64,000 bases of DNA from Syntrophobacteraceae bacterium (GTDB lineage: Bacteria > Desulfobacterota > Syntrophobacteria > Syntrophobacterales > Syntrophobacteraceae), in assembly GCA_025454175.1 (NCBI GenBank), contig JALOOX010000007.1, positions 1-64,000 of the forward strand, given 5' to 3'. Shown here one piece after another: positions 45,383-55,296 of the stretch; within the stretch, counting starts at the first letter, position 1, and each line of letters begins with the position of its first letter. The translations under genes were made by a program, and so were the position numbers. The notes beneath the pieces were generated by a model. The model was not told where the DNA came from. It searched no databases and saw nothing but the letters and a program-made list of their open reading frames with translations.

Positions 45383-45886
45383 TCAGAGGATGGCCACGCC
45401 GCAGCGGGATTTCAGAAGCCTTTTGACCGTTTCCTGCAGGACGAACGTCGTGTCCAGCTCACAGCCCACCACTTGCTGCACCCGGGCGAGATCCGCCGGG
45501 GTGAGACGCTTCTGGATCGCCGTGCACAGGTAGTTCACGCAGAGCACATCTCGGATTTTGAGCCGGCAGCCGGAGTCTCCGAGGAAATGACAGCTGTCCT
45601 GAAGAAGTCGATCCTCCGGCAGGTCGACATCCCAAAGCAGATTCAGGAACAGCAGGATTTCGCCGTACTTGTCTTCAATGCCGCGGCCGCAGCAGCTTCC
45701 CCCCTCCTCCTCCTCGCAATGCCTGCAGGCCGACACGATGCCGGTTTCCTCCATCAATCGCCATGAGGAGCCCCAGTGGGATTCGAGCTCCCGCATGAGC
45801 CGCGCGACCACGGGCTCATCCCTCAGACTTTCTCCGTGCTGCTCGAAAACTTCCCTGACTCTTTCGATCTTCTGCTGAACGGTCAA
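45383..45886 (-). CDS. Cysteine-rich metal/Fe-S-binding-type protein
   Basis: 167 aa. A first cluster CRHCEEEEGGSCC followed by DSCHFLGDSGCRLKIRD and LCVNYLC gives at least eight conserved-looking cysteines, reminiscent of YkgJ-type (UPF0153) zinc/iron-cluster proteins, though the spacing is not a strict match. The N-terminal 50 residues are helical and charged. It is convergent with the cupin gene and lies downstream of the sigma-54 activator on the same strand (74-bp gap). Function unknown; a redox or metal role is inferred. Confidence 0.7.
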   Translation of the reverse strand: MTVQQKIERVREVFEQHGESLRDEPVVARLMRELESHWGSSWRLMEETGIVSACRHCEEEEGGSCCGRGIEDKYGEILLFLNLLWDVDLPEDRLLQDSCHFLGDSGCRLKIRDVLCVNYLCTAIQKRLTPADLARVQQVVGCELDTTFVLQETVKRLLKSRCGVAIL

Positions 45887-45960
45887 CGTCTTGCCTCGAC
45901 GGGGTCATTTCTTGAATGGTTTCCAGATGACTCAAAGCCGTTCACGGCGCGGCACCCTCA

Positions 45961-47535
45961 TCACTTCCGAATTCCAAGCTTGCGCATCCTGGAATCGAAG
46001 GTCGACCGGTTCAACCCGGCCTCCTGCGCCGCCCGCGTGATGTGCCATTTGTTCTTTTCCAGCAGGTAGAGGACATAGGCTCTTTCGAGCTCTTCCCAGG
46101 TGTATCCCGCAAAAGGCGACACATCCAGCAGCGGCTTCGGCTCCTGGAGTCCGACGTCGGGCTCCGAAGCGCGATCCCCCACCGCCGGCCAGGCCACACC
46201 CCCGGCAGTTCCCGCAAAATGCTCGGAAAGGTCCTGCAGCGTGATCCGGTCGCCGCCGCAGACGATGATGATGTGGCGCACGAAATTCTCCAGCTCCCGC
46301 ACGTTCCCTTTCCAGGGATGCTTCACCAGGTAATCCAGGGATTCCCTGGTGAAGCGCTTGGGAGGAAGACCCAGCCTCAGCGTCTCCTTCTTAAGGAAAT
46401 GATCCAGCAGCAGGGGAATGTCCTCGATCCGTTCCCGAAGGGGAGGAATGTGCAACGGCAGGACGTTCAGACGATAGAAGAGATCCTCGCGGAACTGCTC
46501 CCGCAGAATGGCCTCCTGGAGGTCCTTGTTGGTGGCCGAGATGATGCGCACGTCCACCCTGCGGGCCTGCGTGCCGCCAAGGGGCTTGATCTCGCTGTTC
46601 TGCAGCACCCGCAGCATCCGGGCCTGCAGGTGGAAGGGCATGTCCCCGATTTCATCCAGAAAGAGAGAGCCTCCATTGGCGGCCTCGAACAACCCCACCT
46701 TATCCTTCAGCGCCCCCGTGAATGCCCCCTTCAGGTAACCGAAGAGCTCGCTTTCCAGCAGGGTTTCCGGGATGGCGCTGCAGTTCTGCACCAGGAAAGG
46801 CTTGTCACGACGCGAGCTGTGCCGGTGCAGCTCGCGGGCCACCAGTTCCTTTCCAGTGCCGCTATCGCCGGTGATGAGCACCGGGAAATCGGTCCTGGCA
46901 TAGTCCCGGGCCACCTTCATTACCCTCAGGAAAGCTTCGCTCTTCCCGATGAGGAGGTCCGAAGACCGCATGGCCTCGATGGTCTCCCTGAGCTTCAGGT
47001 TTTCACGCACCTGGTCCGCATGCAGCAGCGAATTGCTCAAGGCGATGGAGCCGAGATCCACGATCTCCTGCAGAGTTTGAAGATAGGTCTTGTTGAGATT
47101 GAGCCTTATTCCGCCGGCACTGGTGTCGATGATCTGAACCGCCCCGTAAACGGTGCCGTCCCGAAGCAGCAGGGGAAAACAGAGGATGAGGGTGCTCTTG
47201 ATGTCGAGCTGCTCCTCCAGGTCCTTGTAGTGTCTTTCATCCTCGTCGGGCCTGGCCACGGTCATCTCACCGTTTTCGATCACCCACCCCACGATGCTAG
47301 GGCGGTCCGCGGGAATGGTGATGCCCCTGACCTTTTCACTCTGGTTCCCAAGGGCTTCAACGCAATGGTAACCCGTGGGGGTCCTGACCCAGATGGAGCC
47401 CCGCTCGACCTTCTGCAATTCCAGAAGAGCCATGAGGAAATTCCGGTGCAGCTTTTCTGTGTCCAGCTCTTCCGAAAGGATTCTGCGGAAGTTGATCGAG
47501 GCCCGCCGCATCAGCGCTACTCCAAACCAGAGCAC
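45961..47535 (-). CDS. Sigma-54-dependent activator with GAF domain
   Basis: 524 aa. N-terminal GAF domain (about 20-175: LLELQKVERGSIWVRT, FPLLLRDGTVYGAVQI), central AAA+ domain (about 205-435) with Walker A GDSGTGKE, the sigma-54 contact loop GYLKGAFTGA, Walker B GGSLFLDEIGD, and arginine-finger region REDLFYRLNVL. A C-terminal Fis-type HTH follows (HITRAAQEAGLNRSTFDSRM). An enhancer-binding activator of sigma-54 promoters; the GAF ligand is unknown. The start is GTG at 47535 or ATG at 47511. Divergent from the coiled-coil gene. Confidence 0.93.
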   Translation of the reverse strand: MLWFGVALMRRASINFRRILSEELDTEKLHRNFLMALLELQKVERGSIWVRTPTGYHCVEALGNQSEKVRGITIPADRPSIVGWVIENGEMTVARPDEDERHYKDLEEQLDIKSTLILCFPLLLRDGTVYGAVQIIDTSAGGIRLNLNKTYLQTLQEIVDLGSIALSNSLLHADQVRENLKLRETIEAMRSSDLLIGKSEAFLRVMKVARDYARTDFPVLITGDSGTGKELVARELHRHSSRRDKPFLVQNCSAIPETLLESELFGYLKGAFTGALKDKVGLFEAANGGSLFLDEIGDMPFHLQARMLRVLQNSEIKPLGGTQARRVDVRIISATNKDLQEAILREQFREDLFYRLNVLPLHIPPLRERIEDIPLLLDHFLKKETLRLGLPPKRFTRESLDYLVKHPWKGNVRELENFVRHIIIVCGGDRITLQDLSEHFAGTAGGVAWPAVGDRASEPDVGLQEPKPLLDVSPFAGYTWEELERAYVLYLLEKNKWHITRAAQEAGLNRSTFDSRMRKLGIRK

Positions 47536-47725
47536 AACCGTTCAAAATACTATTGCTTGACCACCGTTTTCGGCTTCAATATTGTCACAAAATGGACATC
47601 ATGGCCACATCTGGTTTTGAGAGGGCGCCCAGATCGTCGGATACACGACCCGGGAGCGGCATGTGTTGGATGGGGACCTTTGAGCGGACATCGAGTGACG
47701 ATCTGCATCTGGAGAAAGATTGACC

Positions 47726-48040
47726 ATGACCAGGAATTCCGAACCTGCCAGGACGGACTTGGTGACGATCGAGCGTGAACGCTACGAACAGCTGCTCATA
47801 GAACTGGGTGAGCTCCGAAAGCTCAAGGAAATGATCCACGACTACAAGAGCACCATCCTGGACAAGGAGAGGGAGCTCAAGGAAAAGGACCGGGAACTGG
47901 AGGAGATCAAGGAAATCCTTCTCGAAACGGAATGGAAGGATTATGAACTGGAGCAGACGCAGAAGCGGCTGAAGGAACTGGAGCTGGAACTGGAACGGCT
48001 CGCATCCCGAAAATCCTGGTGGAAGAGATTCTTCGGCTGA
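47726..48040 (+). CDS. Coiled-coil hypothetical protein (104 aa)
   Basis: Not recognised as a family. Residues about 12-95 are an uninterrupted charged heptad pattern (LLIELGELRKLKEM, KERELKEKDRELEEIKE, LKELELELERL), a strong coiled-coil signature. A short basic tail (KSWWKRFFG) could bind membrane or nucleic acid. The start ATG 47726 has GGAGAAAG upstream. It lies 46 bp before the ferritin-like gene. Confidence 0.75.
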   Translation: MTRNSEPARTDLVTIERERYEQLLIELGELRKLKEMIHDYKSTILDKERELKEKDRELEEIKEILLETEWKDYELEQTQKRLKELELELERLASRKSWWKRFFG

Positions 48041-48086
48041 TGCGTCCACCGTCCCCGAGCGTGTCATCATGATCGAGAGGAGGAAT

Positions 48087-48566
48087 ATGTTTTCAGCAAG
48101 TGAGGTATTCGATATCGCCATTCAGCTCGAGGAGAATGGGGAGCGGTTTTATCGGAAGGCGGTCCTGCAGGTGAGGGATGAAGACTTGAGGGAGCTTCTG
48201 ATCTGGCTTGCCGAACAGGAAATGCATCACAGGGAATCATTTGTCAAAATGAAGTCCGACGTCAAGCGCGCACTCGAGGATCGATGGGCCGAGGAGGCCA
48301 GCGGGGCCATTTTGCAGAGCGCCATGGGCGAGCACGGGTTTTCCCTCGACGAAGTGAGCTTTTCGAGCATCCCGGACGTAACGGCCCTTTTGAAGGTAGC
48401 CATTGGATTCGAAAATGACGGAATCGTGTTCTATGAGCTGATTCGCTCTTTCGTGGACGATGCGGCAACTCTGATTCAACTGGATCGCATCATCCAGGAG
48501 GAAAGAGCCCACGTGCGACTCTTTGAGGAGCGCCTCAAAAGCATGGAGACATGCGTCGCCAATTAG
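48087..48566 (+). CDS. Ferritin-like / rubrerythrin-family protein
   Basis: 159 aa. Ferritin-like four-helix bundle with paired iron-ligand motifs: EENGERFYRKA and EQEMHHRESF in the first half, ENDGIVFYELI and EERAHVRLFEERL in the second. It lacks the C-terminal rubredoxin domain of true rubrerythrin. Probably binds a di-iron centre for oxidative-stress or iron handling in an anaerobe. The start MFSASEVF was chosen after GAGGAGGAAT. Confidence 0.88.
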   Translation: MFSASEVFDIAIQLEENGERFYRKAVLQVRDEDLRELLIWLAEQEMHHRESFVKMKSDVKRALEDRWAEEASGAILQSAMGEHGFSLDEVSFSSIPDVTALLKVAIGFENDGIVFYELIRSFVDDAATLIQLDRIIQEERAHVRLFEERLKSMETCVAN

Positions 48567-48606
48567 GCTCCGGCCATTTCATTCAAAGGTTTCCGCTGGT
48601 GAGGGC

Positions 48607-50928
48607 TCAGGGCACCACGGAAACCAGGTCCCTTCCCAGAAGAGGAGTCTGGTCGAAAAGCCGGCCTGAAAGGATGGCCAAGCCATCTTCCGGGATGGGC
48701 CACGAACTGCTGTTGGAGAATGAAACGACCAGATCGACAAAACCATCCCGATTGACATCCCTGTAACGATAGGTGTAGCGGTTGCCCACTTTTTTGACGG
48801 TAAGCCCCTGCAGGGACAGGGATGCCATGTCAATATCTCTGACATTGAGGCCCTTGCTTCCGAATATGGCGACAGGTATTGTGCTCCGCTCGCTCCTCTT
48901 CAGAATGTTATTATTGTCATTAGGCTTAATATCAATTCTTACAGAAACTTGACCAATCCTCATACTGTAAACAAGAGATGTTTTAAACTCATCTCCCAGG
49001 ATGATCTCATTGCTGTTCATCTTGAACATATTCCCGATATAAGCCATTGACCATCCCAGTGAATATGGCGTCTTGAGCATCAAGGATGGATCACGCGGCA
49101 CCCCATTGGTCAAACCATGGTAAACGGCTCCAAACCCCCCATCCTCGGAATATGGGCATCCGATCAAGAAATCATTGTAACCGTCATGATCGAAATCCAT
49201 GATGCCACTGACGGAAACGCCGAAGCGCGCATTGTCACTGGGAACGGGGTTGTCGATGGTGACATCCGGACGAAGGAGATCCATCTGGCGAGAGCCGTGG
49301 TAGATGTAGGCTTTCCCCTCGTTGAGGTATTGGCCCGCTGCCCATTGATTCCCAATGATCAAGTCAGCGTAACCGTCGTCGTTGAGATCACCGGCAGGAG
49401 CTGGAACGAGGTTCCGGAAGGATTCGACGGAGCCGGCCGGGAGATTCAGCACAACCGGATTCGTCGTGCCGACTCCTCTTCTCGATCCCCTGTAGACGAG
49501 CACGCTCAGTGAATCCGTGTCGATGCGGCTCGGCGAGACGGCTATATCCCCGAACCCGTCCCGGTTCAAGTCCCCAACGTGGGACACATTGACAATGCTC
49601 CCCGGGCCGGGAAACCGGATGATTCGATCCGGAGCCTGGCGGATGCCCCGGGAGGAGCCGTGATAAATGCAGAGATAACTCTCCTCCCCCCCGACGCCGA
49701 TCAGAACATCCTCGAATCCGTCACGGTTGATGTCGCCCGGATGAGTGGCGAGGGAGTGCCCGAACCCATATCCGGGATATCCCGGAGGCGGCTCGATGAT
49801 AGTGAAGGGCGGTCGCTTTTCTGATTCCTTCGGCCCGGCGCGGAAACCGCTGCCTGATCCCCAGAACAGGTAGACCCGGTTAACTACCCAGTCCAGGCCC
49901 ACCAGCAGATCATCGTGACCGTCGCCATCCACGTCCCCGGCGGACGCCACCTGGAAGCCGAACATGCTCTCTCCCTCGGGCGCTGTCAGGACCTGGTTCG
50001 GAAGCCCGGTGAAGGCCGGACCTCCGAAATACACGAAAACCTGCCCGGCGAGGTTGCTGGTCACGGCATCGCTGAAACCGTCCCCATTGAAATCACCGGA
50101 AGTCGAGGACCAGCCTCCCCCCTCGCGAACCACCTCAACCTTTCGGCCGGCCGCGTCGGGATTGCCGGCCGGAGACCTCATGTAGAGGCTCTTCCCTTCG
50201 TCCTGCCCGGAAGAACCGCATGAAAGCTGCCCCCACCACCAATGCGTCTCCGGATGGAGCTCGTCATCGACCAGCAGATGAATAGGGGGATCGGACATCG
50301 GGACCTTGAAAACCCGCGGCTGTGAGCGTGCCCAGCCTGAAACGTTGACGTGCCAATAGCCCGTTTCGTCATCGAATCCCCAGGCTGTGATGATCTTTCC
50401 ATTCTGGTCGGGGCTGCCCTCGGGATCGTTCAAGTAAAGATAACGTGAAGCATAATTCCAGAACCATTCCCCCTCCGAGAGAAAGTCCCCGGCGCACCCT
50501 TCGGGAATCCATGCACCGTCGCTTGTGACCGATATCGGTGCTTCCGCGAGAGCCGCCTCCCAGATCGTCTCGGAAAAGGGCTCCCAACCGGTGACCGTTT
50601 CCGCTCCAAGCACCACGCGGTGCACCTTGGGGAGACTCAGGGGCACACTGGTATTCAACGCGCCGGCAGAGCGGCGGCCCGAATCGGTGGCATCCATTGA
50701 GGCGCTAATCTCGCCAAGGATCAGCACCGCATGCCCGGACCCCACCGGGCGCGGCGTCTTCCAGGCCGTGGCCGGTGAAAGCCCGTCGCCGGCATTGCTG
50801 CCGTTCACCGGATCCACGTAATACGTCGCCGCACAGGCCGGAATGGGCATCCAAAGAGCGCTCAGAAACGGCAACGACAGAAGAACGGGAATCATCCGCC
50901 TCATCCACCTGGTCCTTGGGAACCTCAT
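48607..50928 (-). CDS. Exported FG-GAP (integrin-alpha-like) repeat protein
   Basis: 773 aa. A signal peptide (MIPVLLSLPFLSALWM to ACA) leads into ATYYVDPVNGSNAGDG, an opening common in secreted beta-helix-type proteins. From about residue 260 there are six FG-GAP units with calcium-loop motifs DFNGDGFSD, DVDGDGHDD, DINRDGFED, DLNRDGFGD, DLNDDGYAD and DFDHDGYND. A C-terminal DVNRDGFVDLVVSFS copy lies in a separate about 100-residue domain. This predicts a calcium-stabilised beta-propeller outside the cell. The start was picked for GGAG at good spacing. Function unknown; adhesion is a possibility. Confidence 0.88.
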   Translation of the reverse strand: MRFPRTRWMRRMIPVLLSLPFLSALWMPIPACAATYYVDPVNGSNAGDGLSPATAWKTPRPVGSGHAVLILGEISASMDATDSGRRSAGALNTSVPLSLPKVHRVVLGAETVTGWEPFSETIWEAALAEAPISVTSDGAWIPEGCAGDFLSEGEWFWNYASRYLYLNDPEGSPDQNGKIITAWGFDDETGYWHVNVSGWARSQPRVFKVPMSDPPIHLLVDDELHPETHWWWGQLSCGSSGQDEGKSLYMRSPAGNPDAAGRKVEVVREGGGWSSTSGDFNGDGFSDAVTSNLAGQVFVYFGGPAFTGLPNQVLTAPEGESMFGFQVASAGDVDGDGHDDLLVGLDWVVNRVYLFWGSGSGFRAGPKESEKRPPFTIIEPPPGYPGYGFGHSLATHPGDINRDGFEDVLIGVGGEESYLCIYHGSSRGIRQAPDRIIRFPGPGSIVNVSHVGDLNRDGFGDIAVSPSRIDTDSLSVLVYRGSRRGVGTTNPVVLNLPAGSVESFRNLVPAPAGDLNDDGYADLIIGNQWAAGQYLNEGKAYIYHGSRQMDLLRPDVTIDNPVPSDNARFGVSVSGIMDFDHDGYNDFLIGCPYSEDGGFGAVYHGLTNGVPRDPSLMLKTPYSLGWSMAYIGNMFKMNSNEIILGDEFKTSLVYSMRIGQVSVRIDIKPNDNNNILKRSERSTIPVAIFGSKGLNVRDIDMASLSLQGLTVKKVGNRYTYRYRDVNRDGFVDLVVSFSNSSSWPIPEDGLAILSGRLFDQTPLLGRDLVSVVP

Positions 50929-51336
50929 CTGCGTACTCCATTCATTCATGGACGGAAACCGGCCGGATATCTCCGCGCCCTGTCGGCCAACACCGGGCAC
51001 GGGGAAAGCCTCATCAGGAGGTCGCCTCCGGGTGGCTCGTTGAGACCTGGCCTCCAAGCACCACGGCAGTTGAACAGCACGAAGGGATTCGGAGCCGGCT
51101 TGGGACCCTGTCGTTCAGGCCATAATAGTCGTACAACCCGAAACATTCAAACGGATTGCTGACCATCGCACCGGTTTCGGCAGATTATTTCCCAGTGATT
51201 TCCAATGGAATCTGAAGGAAGGACTGGAGACTGAAGGAAGGGCTTCGGTGGATCCATGACCTCGGTTGCCGCCGCGGCCATGGATGGGGAGAGCACTCCT
51301 GCGTGCGCCAGGAGCCCATCAGGGAGGGAGGCTTCC
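50929..51336. other. Intergenic region between pilB-like and FG-GAP genes
   Basis: About 410 bp upstream of the FG-GAP gene on its strand, following the ATPase stop. It should hold the FG-GAP gene's promoter. I see short imperfect palindromes but no clear terminator, repeat or RNA gene. Confidence 0.35.
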
Positions 51337-53181
51337 CTATGAGGCCTCTCCTCCGCCCGCCACGCGGAAGACCTCCTCCATTCCCGTGAGGCCGGCGCAA
51401 ATCTTGAGGGCACCGCTGATGTGCAGGGGATACATCCCTTCCTTGATGGCCTGCTCCCGCAATTTGGCCAGGTCCATGTCCGGCCCGATGAGGCTCCGGA
51501 TGGAAGGCGTGATGGTGAGGATTTCGTAGATTCCGATACGCCCCAGATACCCCGTTTCTCGACACTCGAGGCAGCCGCCATGGACATAGACGGGATCGGG
51601 TGGAGCGATGCGCCATGGGCTGACGAGGGATTTCCAGAGCTCCTCGGTATGCACGCCATCCTTCTTGCAATGCGGGCACAGGGTCCGCACAAGCCGCTGG
51701 GCCACGACGCCCAGGAGGGTGGCCTTGATGAGATAGTGAGGGGCTCCGATGTCCAGAAGACGCACCACGGCCGACGGGGCGTCGTTGGTGTGGAGCGTCG
51801 AAAACACCAGGTGTCCCGTGAGAGCCGCCTGGATCGCCATCTCCGCCGTCTCCAGATCCCGAATCTCGCCCACCATGATGATGTCCGGGTCCTGCCGAAG
51901 CAGGGTTCGCAATCCCGTGGCGAAATCGACCCCGATCCCGGAATGCACCTGCATCTGGTTGAACTTGGGCTCCACCATCTCGATGGGATCCTCGATGGTG
52001 CAGACGTTCACCTCGGGGCAGGCCAGCTGCTTGAGGGTGGAGTAGAGCGTCGTCGTTTTTCCCGATCCCGTCGGTCCCGTCACCAGGATGATCCCGTGTG
52101 GTTTCGAAACCATGCGCTTCCAGCGGCTGAGCTCATGAGGATTGAGCCCGAGCTCCTCGAAACCCCTGATGGTGACCTCGGGATCGAAGATGCGCATGAC
52201 CAGCTTTTCGCCAAAAACCGTAGGAAGCGTGGACAGTCGGAGCTCGATCTCCGTCCCGGCGGGCGACTTGGTCTTGACTCGACCATCCTGCGGCCGGCGC
52301 TTCTCGGCGACATCCATGCGCCCCAGCACTTTGAGTCGACTGACGACGGCGCTCATGACCACGGTGGGAAGCTGATAGACGGGATGCAGCACCCCGTCGA
52401 TGCGGAACCTCACGTCACTGGTGTCACGGCGGGGCTCCAGGTGGATGTCACTGGCTCGCTGATCGTAAGCGTACTGCAGAAGCCAGTCCACGATATTGAC
52501 CACGTAGCGGTCATTGGCATCGAGCTTGCCCGCCCGTCCAAGCTCGACCAGCTGCTCCAGGTTGATGGCTCCGGAAAAGCGACCGTTGTCGGATTTCTGG
52601 ACGGCCCGCTTCACCGATTCGGTGAGAGTGTAGAACTCGACCAGGTATCGGGAGATGTCGACGGGACTGGCCAGGACCCGCACGATGGGGCGCCTCAGGA
52701 TCCTGGTCAGCTCCTCCTCCCAGTCCTGTAAAAACGGCTCTGCCGTGGCGATGACGATGTGATCCTCATGAACCTCGACGGGAAGGATCTTGTGGCGCGT
52801 GGCGTAAGCATAAGAAACCACGCCAGTCACCGCGGTCACATCCACCTTGAGCGGGTCCACCCGATGAAAGGGAATACCCGTCTTTCTGGAAAGCCAGAGA
52901 ATAAGCGTTTCCACCGTCAGGGTGTCGTGAGGCGGCGTGGCGCAGGCGAGGCGGCGATTGGCGATCTGGATGAAAGGATGTGATTCCTCGCCGGTCTGTT
53001 TTGACACCAGCTCGCTGATGAGCTTGCCGGCGTCCTCCGGGACAACGATCCCGTCGGCCACGAGGTCGCCGAGCACGCCTTTCAGCGTCAACTTGCGCTG
53101 AATGGAGCCGTTCCCAGGTTTGCTGGATGAACATTGGTCTGAAAATGGGAGTTGGGGTGACGTAGGAGACTCCTTTCTCAC
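51337..53181 (-). CDS. Type II/IV secretion-pilus assembly ATPase (GspE/PilB family)
   Basis: 614 aa. N-terminal MshEN-like domain (about 85-190), then the secretion ATPase core: Walker A GPTGSGKTTTLY, Asp box TIEDPIEM, Walker B PDIIMVGEIRD and His box LTGHLVFSTLHTND. A zinc-binding tetracysteine motif is present: LCPHC and then GGCLEC. It powers pseudopilus or pilus assembly at the inner membrane. No other type II secretion or type IV pilus gene is in the window, so it is an orphan copy. The GTG start lacks an obvious ribosome-binding site. Confidence 0.9.
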   Translation of the reverse strand: MRKESPTSPQLPFSDQCSSSKPGNGSIQRKLTLKGVLGDLVADGIVVPEDAGKLISELVSKQTGEESHPFIQIANRRLACATPPHDTLTVETLILWLSRKTGIPFHRVDPLKVDVTAVTGVVSYAYATRHKILPVEVHEDHIVIATAEPFLQDWEEELTRILRRPIVRVLASPVDISRYLVEFYTLTESVKRAVQKSDNGRFSGAINLEQLVELGRAGKLDANDRYVVNIVDWLLQYAYDQRASDIHLEPRRDTSDVRFRIDGVLHPVYQLPTVVMSAVVSRLKVLGRMDVAEKRRPQDGRVKTKSPAGTEIELRLSTLPTVFGEKLVMRIFDPEVTIRGFEELGLNPHELSRWKRMVSKPHGIILVTGPTGSGKTTTLYSTLKQLACPEVNVCTIEDPIEMVEPKFNQMQVHSGIGVDFATGLRTLLRQDPDIIMVGEIRDLETAEMAIQAALTGHLVFSTLHTNDAPSAVVRLLDIGAPHYLIKATLLGVVAQRLVRTLCPHCKKDGVHTEELWKSLVSPWRIAPPDPVYVHGGCLECRETGYLGRIGIYEILTITPSIRSLIGPDMDLAKLREQAIKEGMYPLHISGALKICAGLTGMEEVFRVAGGGEAS

Positions 53182-53329
53182 ATACGTGCATGATGACTGG
53201 ATTCACCCTGGATCACCCCGGTAATACCGCTCTCGCCCATCCGTGGGTCAGCCCGCCGAGGTCATCCTGTGCCGGCACCGTTTAGAATCGGTCCCTGGCG
53301 CCATTTCCTTGAATCGCAAGGGGTCGTTT

Positions 53330-54517
53330 CTAATAGAGCAGATCGTACTCGGGGATGTCGTGAAGGCGTCGAGTGTGGGAAATGAGGGTGTCCGGCAGAT
53401 AGCGCCCCCAGAGCTTGAATGGAATTTCCGCCATGTCGACCTTGGGACTGAAGCCGACATCGAACAGGTACCCGATCAGAAACTCCACATTGGTGGGAAT
53501 GTAGCCTTTGTAAATCTTGTTGTCGCGCTGTGCGATGATGCGCTCTTCGTGGATGCTGGCCCCGAATTCCGATTCAACCATGTCGGGGAAAGTGGCCAGA
53601 ATGAGCTCCAGTTTGAGATTCGGCTTGGGCTTCACCATCATGGGCTCCAAGCCCCTCCTGAGCCGATCCTCGGGAATGCCCCGATTGAGGTATTTGGTCC
53701 AGCTTCGATGGTCGACAAATCTGCGGCACACCTGCTCCGCATCCCACAAAATATCCACGATCATGCTCTTGGCCTGGTACCTTCCCGTGTAGTTTTCCTT
53801 TTCATGAATCCGAATGGTCGGATCACCGTCCAGGATCGTCTCCAGTCGGTGAAGTCTCTCGGCATCCGCGATGATCTTGAGCCCCCCGACATCGGCAATG
53901 TTCAGCGCGGCGCGATCCAGCCTGATGCTGCACTCCCTGAATGCGCGCGCGATTTCCTTCTCGGCGTCGATGAACTCCTGGATCATCTCCACTTCCGGGG
54001 TGACCAGCGCATCCAGGGGGATGCCAAGCCTCCAGGCGCGCTCTTCAGCCTTTTGATGGGCTAGATCCTGCACGGTCTGAAAGATCCAGTGAGCCAGTTT
54101 GCGGTTGGCTTTCTCGGCAATCCGTCTCGGCCGCTTCACCCGGTAGAGCCCCAGCAGCTGGTCTTTTCCATCCAGGTAGAGGACTCCGTTGATGGGCGCT
54201 TCCCTATAGTAGAAGTCAGGATTCCGCCTGTATTCCGCGAAAAGCTCCAAAACCCTGGTGTCCTCGACATTGGCCGCCCTGCAGAGCGTGTCCCTGAGCT
54301 CGCCCTTGAACTGGATGGGCCGCTTCTGGAACGGCTCCTGATATATGGTGGCCAGAAGCATCTCCGAGAAGGTGCCGAGGGTCTCCCCGATCACGAACCC
54401 GTCGCAGATGAGGATTTCCGTCAGCCGGAGCGCGTCGCTGGGCTCGGGGCGACCGCAAAACCAGCGGTCCACCATTTCGAAAAGCTCCTCACGGTGTATG
54501 AACGATGTCAGATGCAA
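53330..54517 (-). CDS. Hypothetical protein, faint RelA/SpoT-like signature
   Basis: 395 aa, soluble, no signal peptide or membrane segment. A stretch around residues 205-250 (DVGGLKIIADAERLHRLETI, IRIHEKENYTGRYQAKSMIVDI) resembles the D-x-x-G-x-R...GYRSxH pattern of RelA/SpoT nucleotidyltransferases. However, the Arg after the Gly is Lys and the SLH-type end is absent. I therefore cannot assign enzymatic activity. The upstream start at 54517 lacks a clear ribosome-binding site. It is divergent from the acetyltransferase gene. Confidence 0.65.
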   Translation of the reverse strand: MHLTSFIHREELFEMVDRWFCGRPEPSDALRLTEILICDGFVIGETLGTFSEMLLATIYQEPFQKRPIQFKGELRDTLCRAANVEDTRVLELFAEYRRNPDFYYREAPINGVLYLDGKDQLLGLYRVKRPRRIAEKANRKLAHWIFQTVQDLAHQKAEERAWRLGIPLDALVTPEVEMIQEFIDAEKEIARAFRECSIRLDRAALNIADVGGLKIIADAERLHRLETILDGDPTIRIHEKENYTGRYQAKSMIVDILWDAEQVCRRFVDHRSWTKYLNRGIPEDRLRRGLEPMMVKPKPNLKLELILATFPDMVESEFGASIHEERIIAQRDNKIYKGYIPTNVEFLIGYLFDVGFSPKVDMAEIPFKLWGRYLPDTLISHTRRLHDIPEYDLLY

Positions 54518-54726
54518 TGGAGGCCCCTATCGTCTCAGTGTGATCCTTTTCACTTACACCACTTGAATCGGTCCTTCCAACTCCCCACTCAAGGGCTACT
54601 CAACGGGCCAAACATCGTATAGACTTGCAAACAAGCGGAATCCGGATTTTCATGGAATTGATTGTAGACGTTTCTGATCGTGCATGCAAAAACATTGAAG
54701 GACCGGCCACGGAATGAGAGGTCATC

Positions 54727-55296
54727 GTGACGGCCATGCAGGAGATTATGGATTCCAAGAAGAAGAAAGCACTGGTTACGGTCCGCCAGATGGAGATCGA
54801 CGATCTGGCGGCCGTGTTTCACCTGGGCGAGCGCCTCTTCACAGCCCGCGAGGCTCCCAATTTATACCGCACCTGGGATGAATACGAGGTGATCTCGCTC
54901 TTCCAGTCAGACTCCGAATTCTGCCTGGTTGCCGAAGACGAGGAAAAGATCGTCGGTTTCGCCCTTGGAACCACCGTGACCAAAAGCCATTCCGCCTGGA
55001 AGTATGGATATCTTGTCTGGCTGGGCATCGATCCCACCTACCATGGACAAGGGATCGCATCGAAGCTTTTCCATCGGTTTCGGGATCTCATGCTGTCGGA
55101 CGGAGTACGCATCCTCCTGGTGGATACGGAGGCAGAGAATCTCGCGGCGCTTCATTTCTTCAGGAAAATGGGATTCGGCAATCCCCAGGAGCACATCTAC
55201 CTTGCTCTCAACCTGGACCCGCAGCTCAAGCAGAAGAAAGGAAGGAGAGCCAATGACAAGACCCATTCCCGTTACCGGCTCCGATACGACGACTGA
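54727..55296 (+). CDS. GNAT family N-acetyltransferase
   Basis: 189 aa. A complete GNAT fold: VTVRQMEIDDLAAVFHLGE start, FCLVAEDEEKIVGFALGT, then VWLGIDPTYHGQGIASKLFHRF, containing the acetyl-CoA motif A (Q/R-x-x-G-x-G/A). The end is LLVDTEAENLAALHFFRKMGF. Resembles RimI-like acyltransferases, substrate unknown. GTG 54727 has GAGAGG upstream; ATG 54736 is the alternative. It overlaps the M20 peptidase gene by 44 bp, so the two are probably coupled. Confidence 0.9.
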   Translation: MTAMQEIMDSKKKKALVTVRQMEIDDLAAVFHLGERLFTAREAPNLYRTWDEYEVISLFQSDSEFCLVAEDEEKIVGFALGTTVTKSHSAWKYGYLVWLGIDPTYHGQGIASKLFHRFRDLMLSDGVRILLVDTEAENLAALHFFRKMGFGNPQEHIYLALNLDPQLKQKKGRRANDKTHSRYRLRYDD

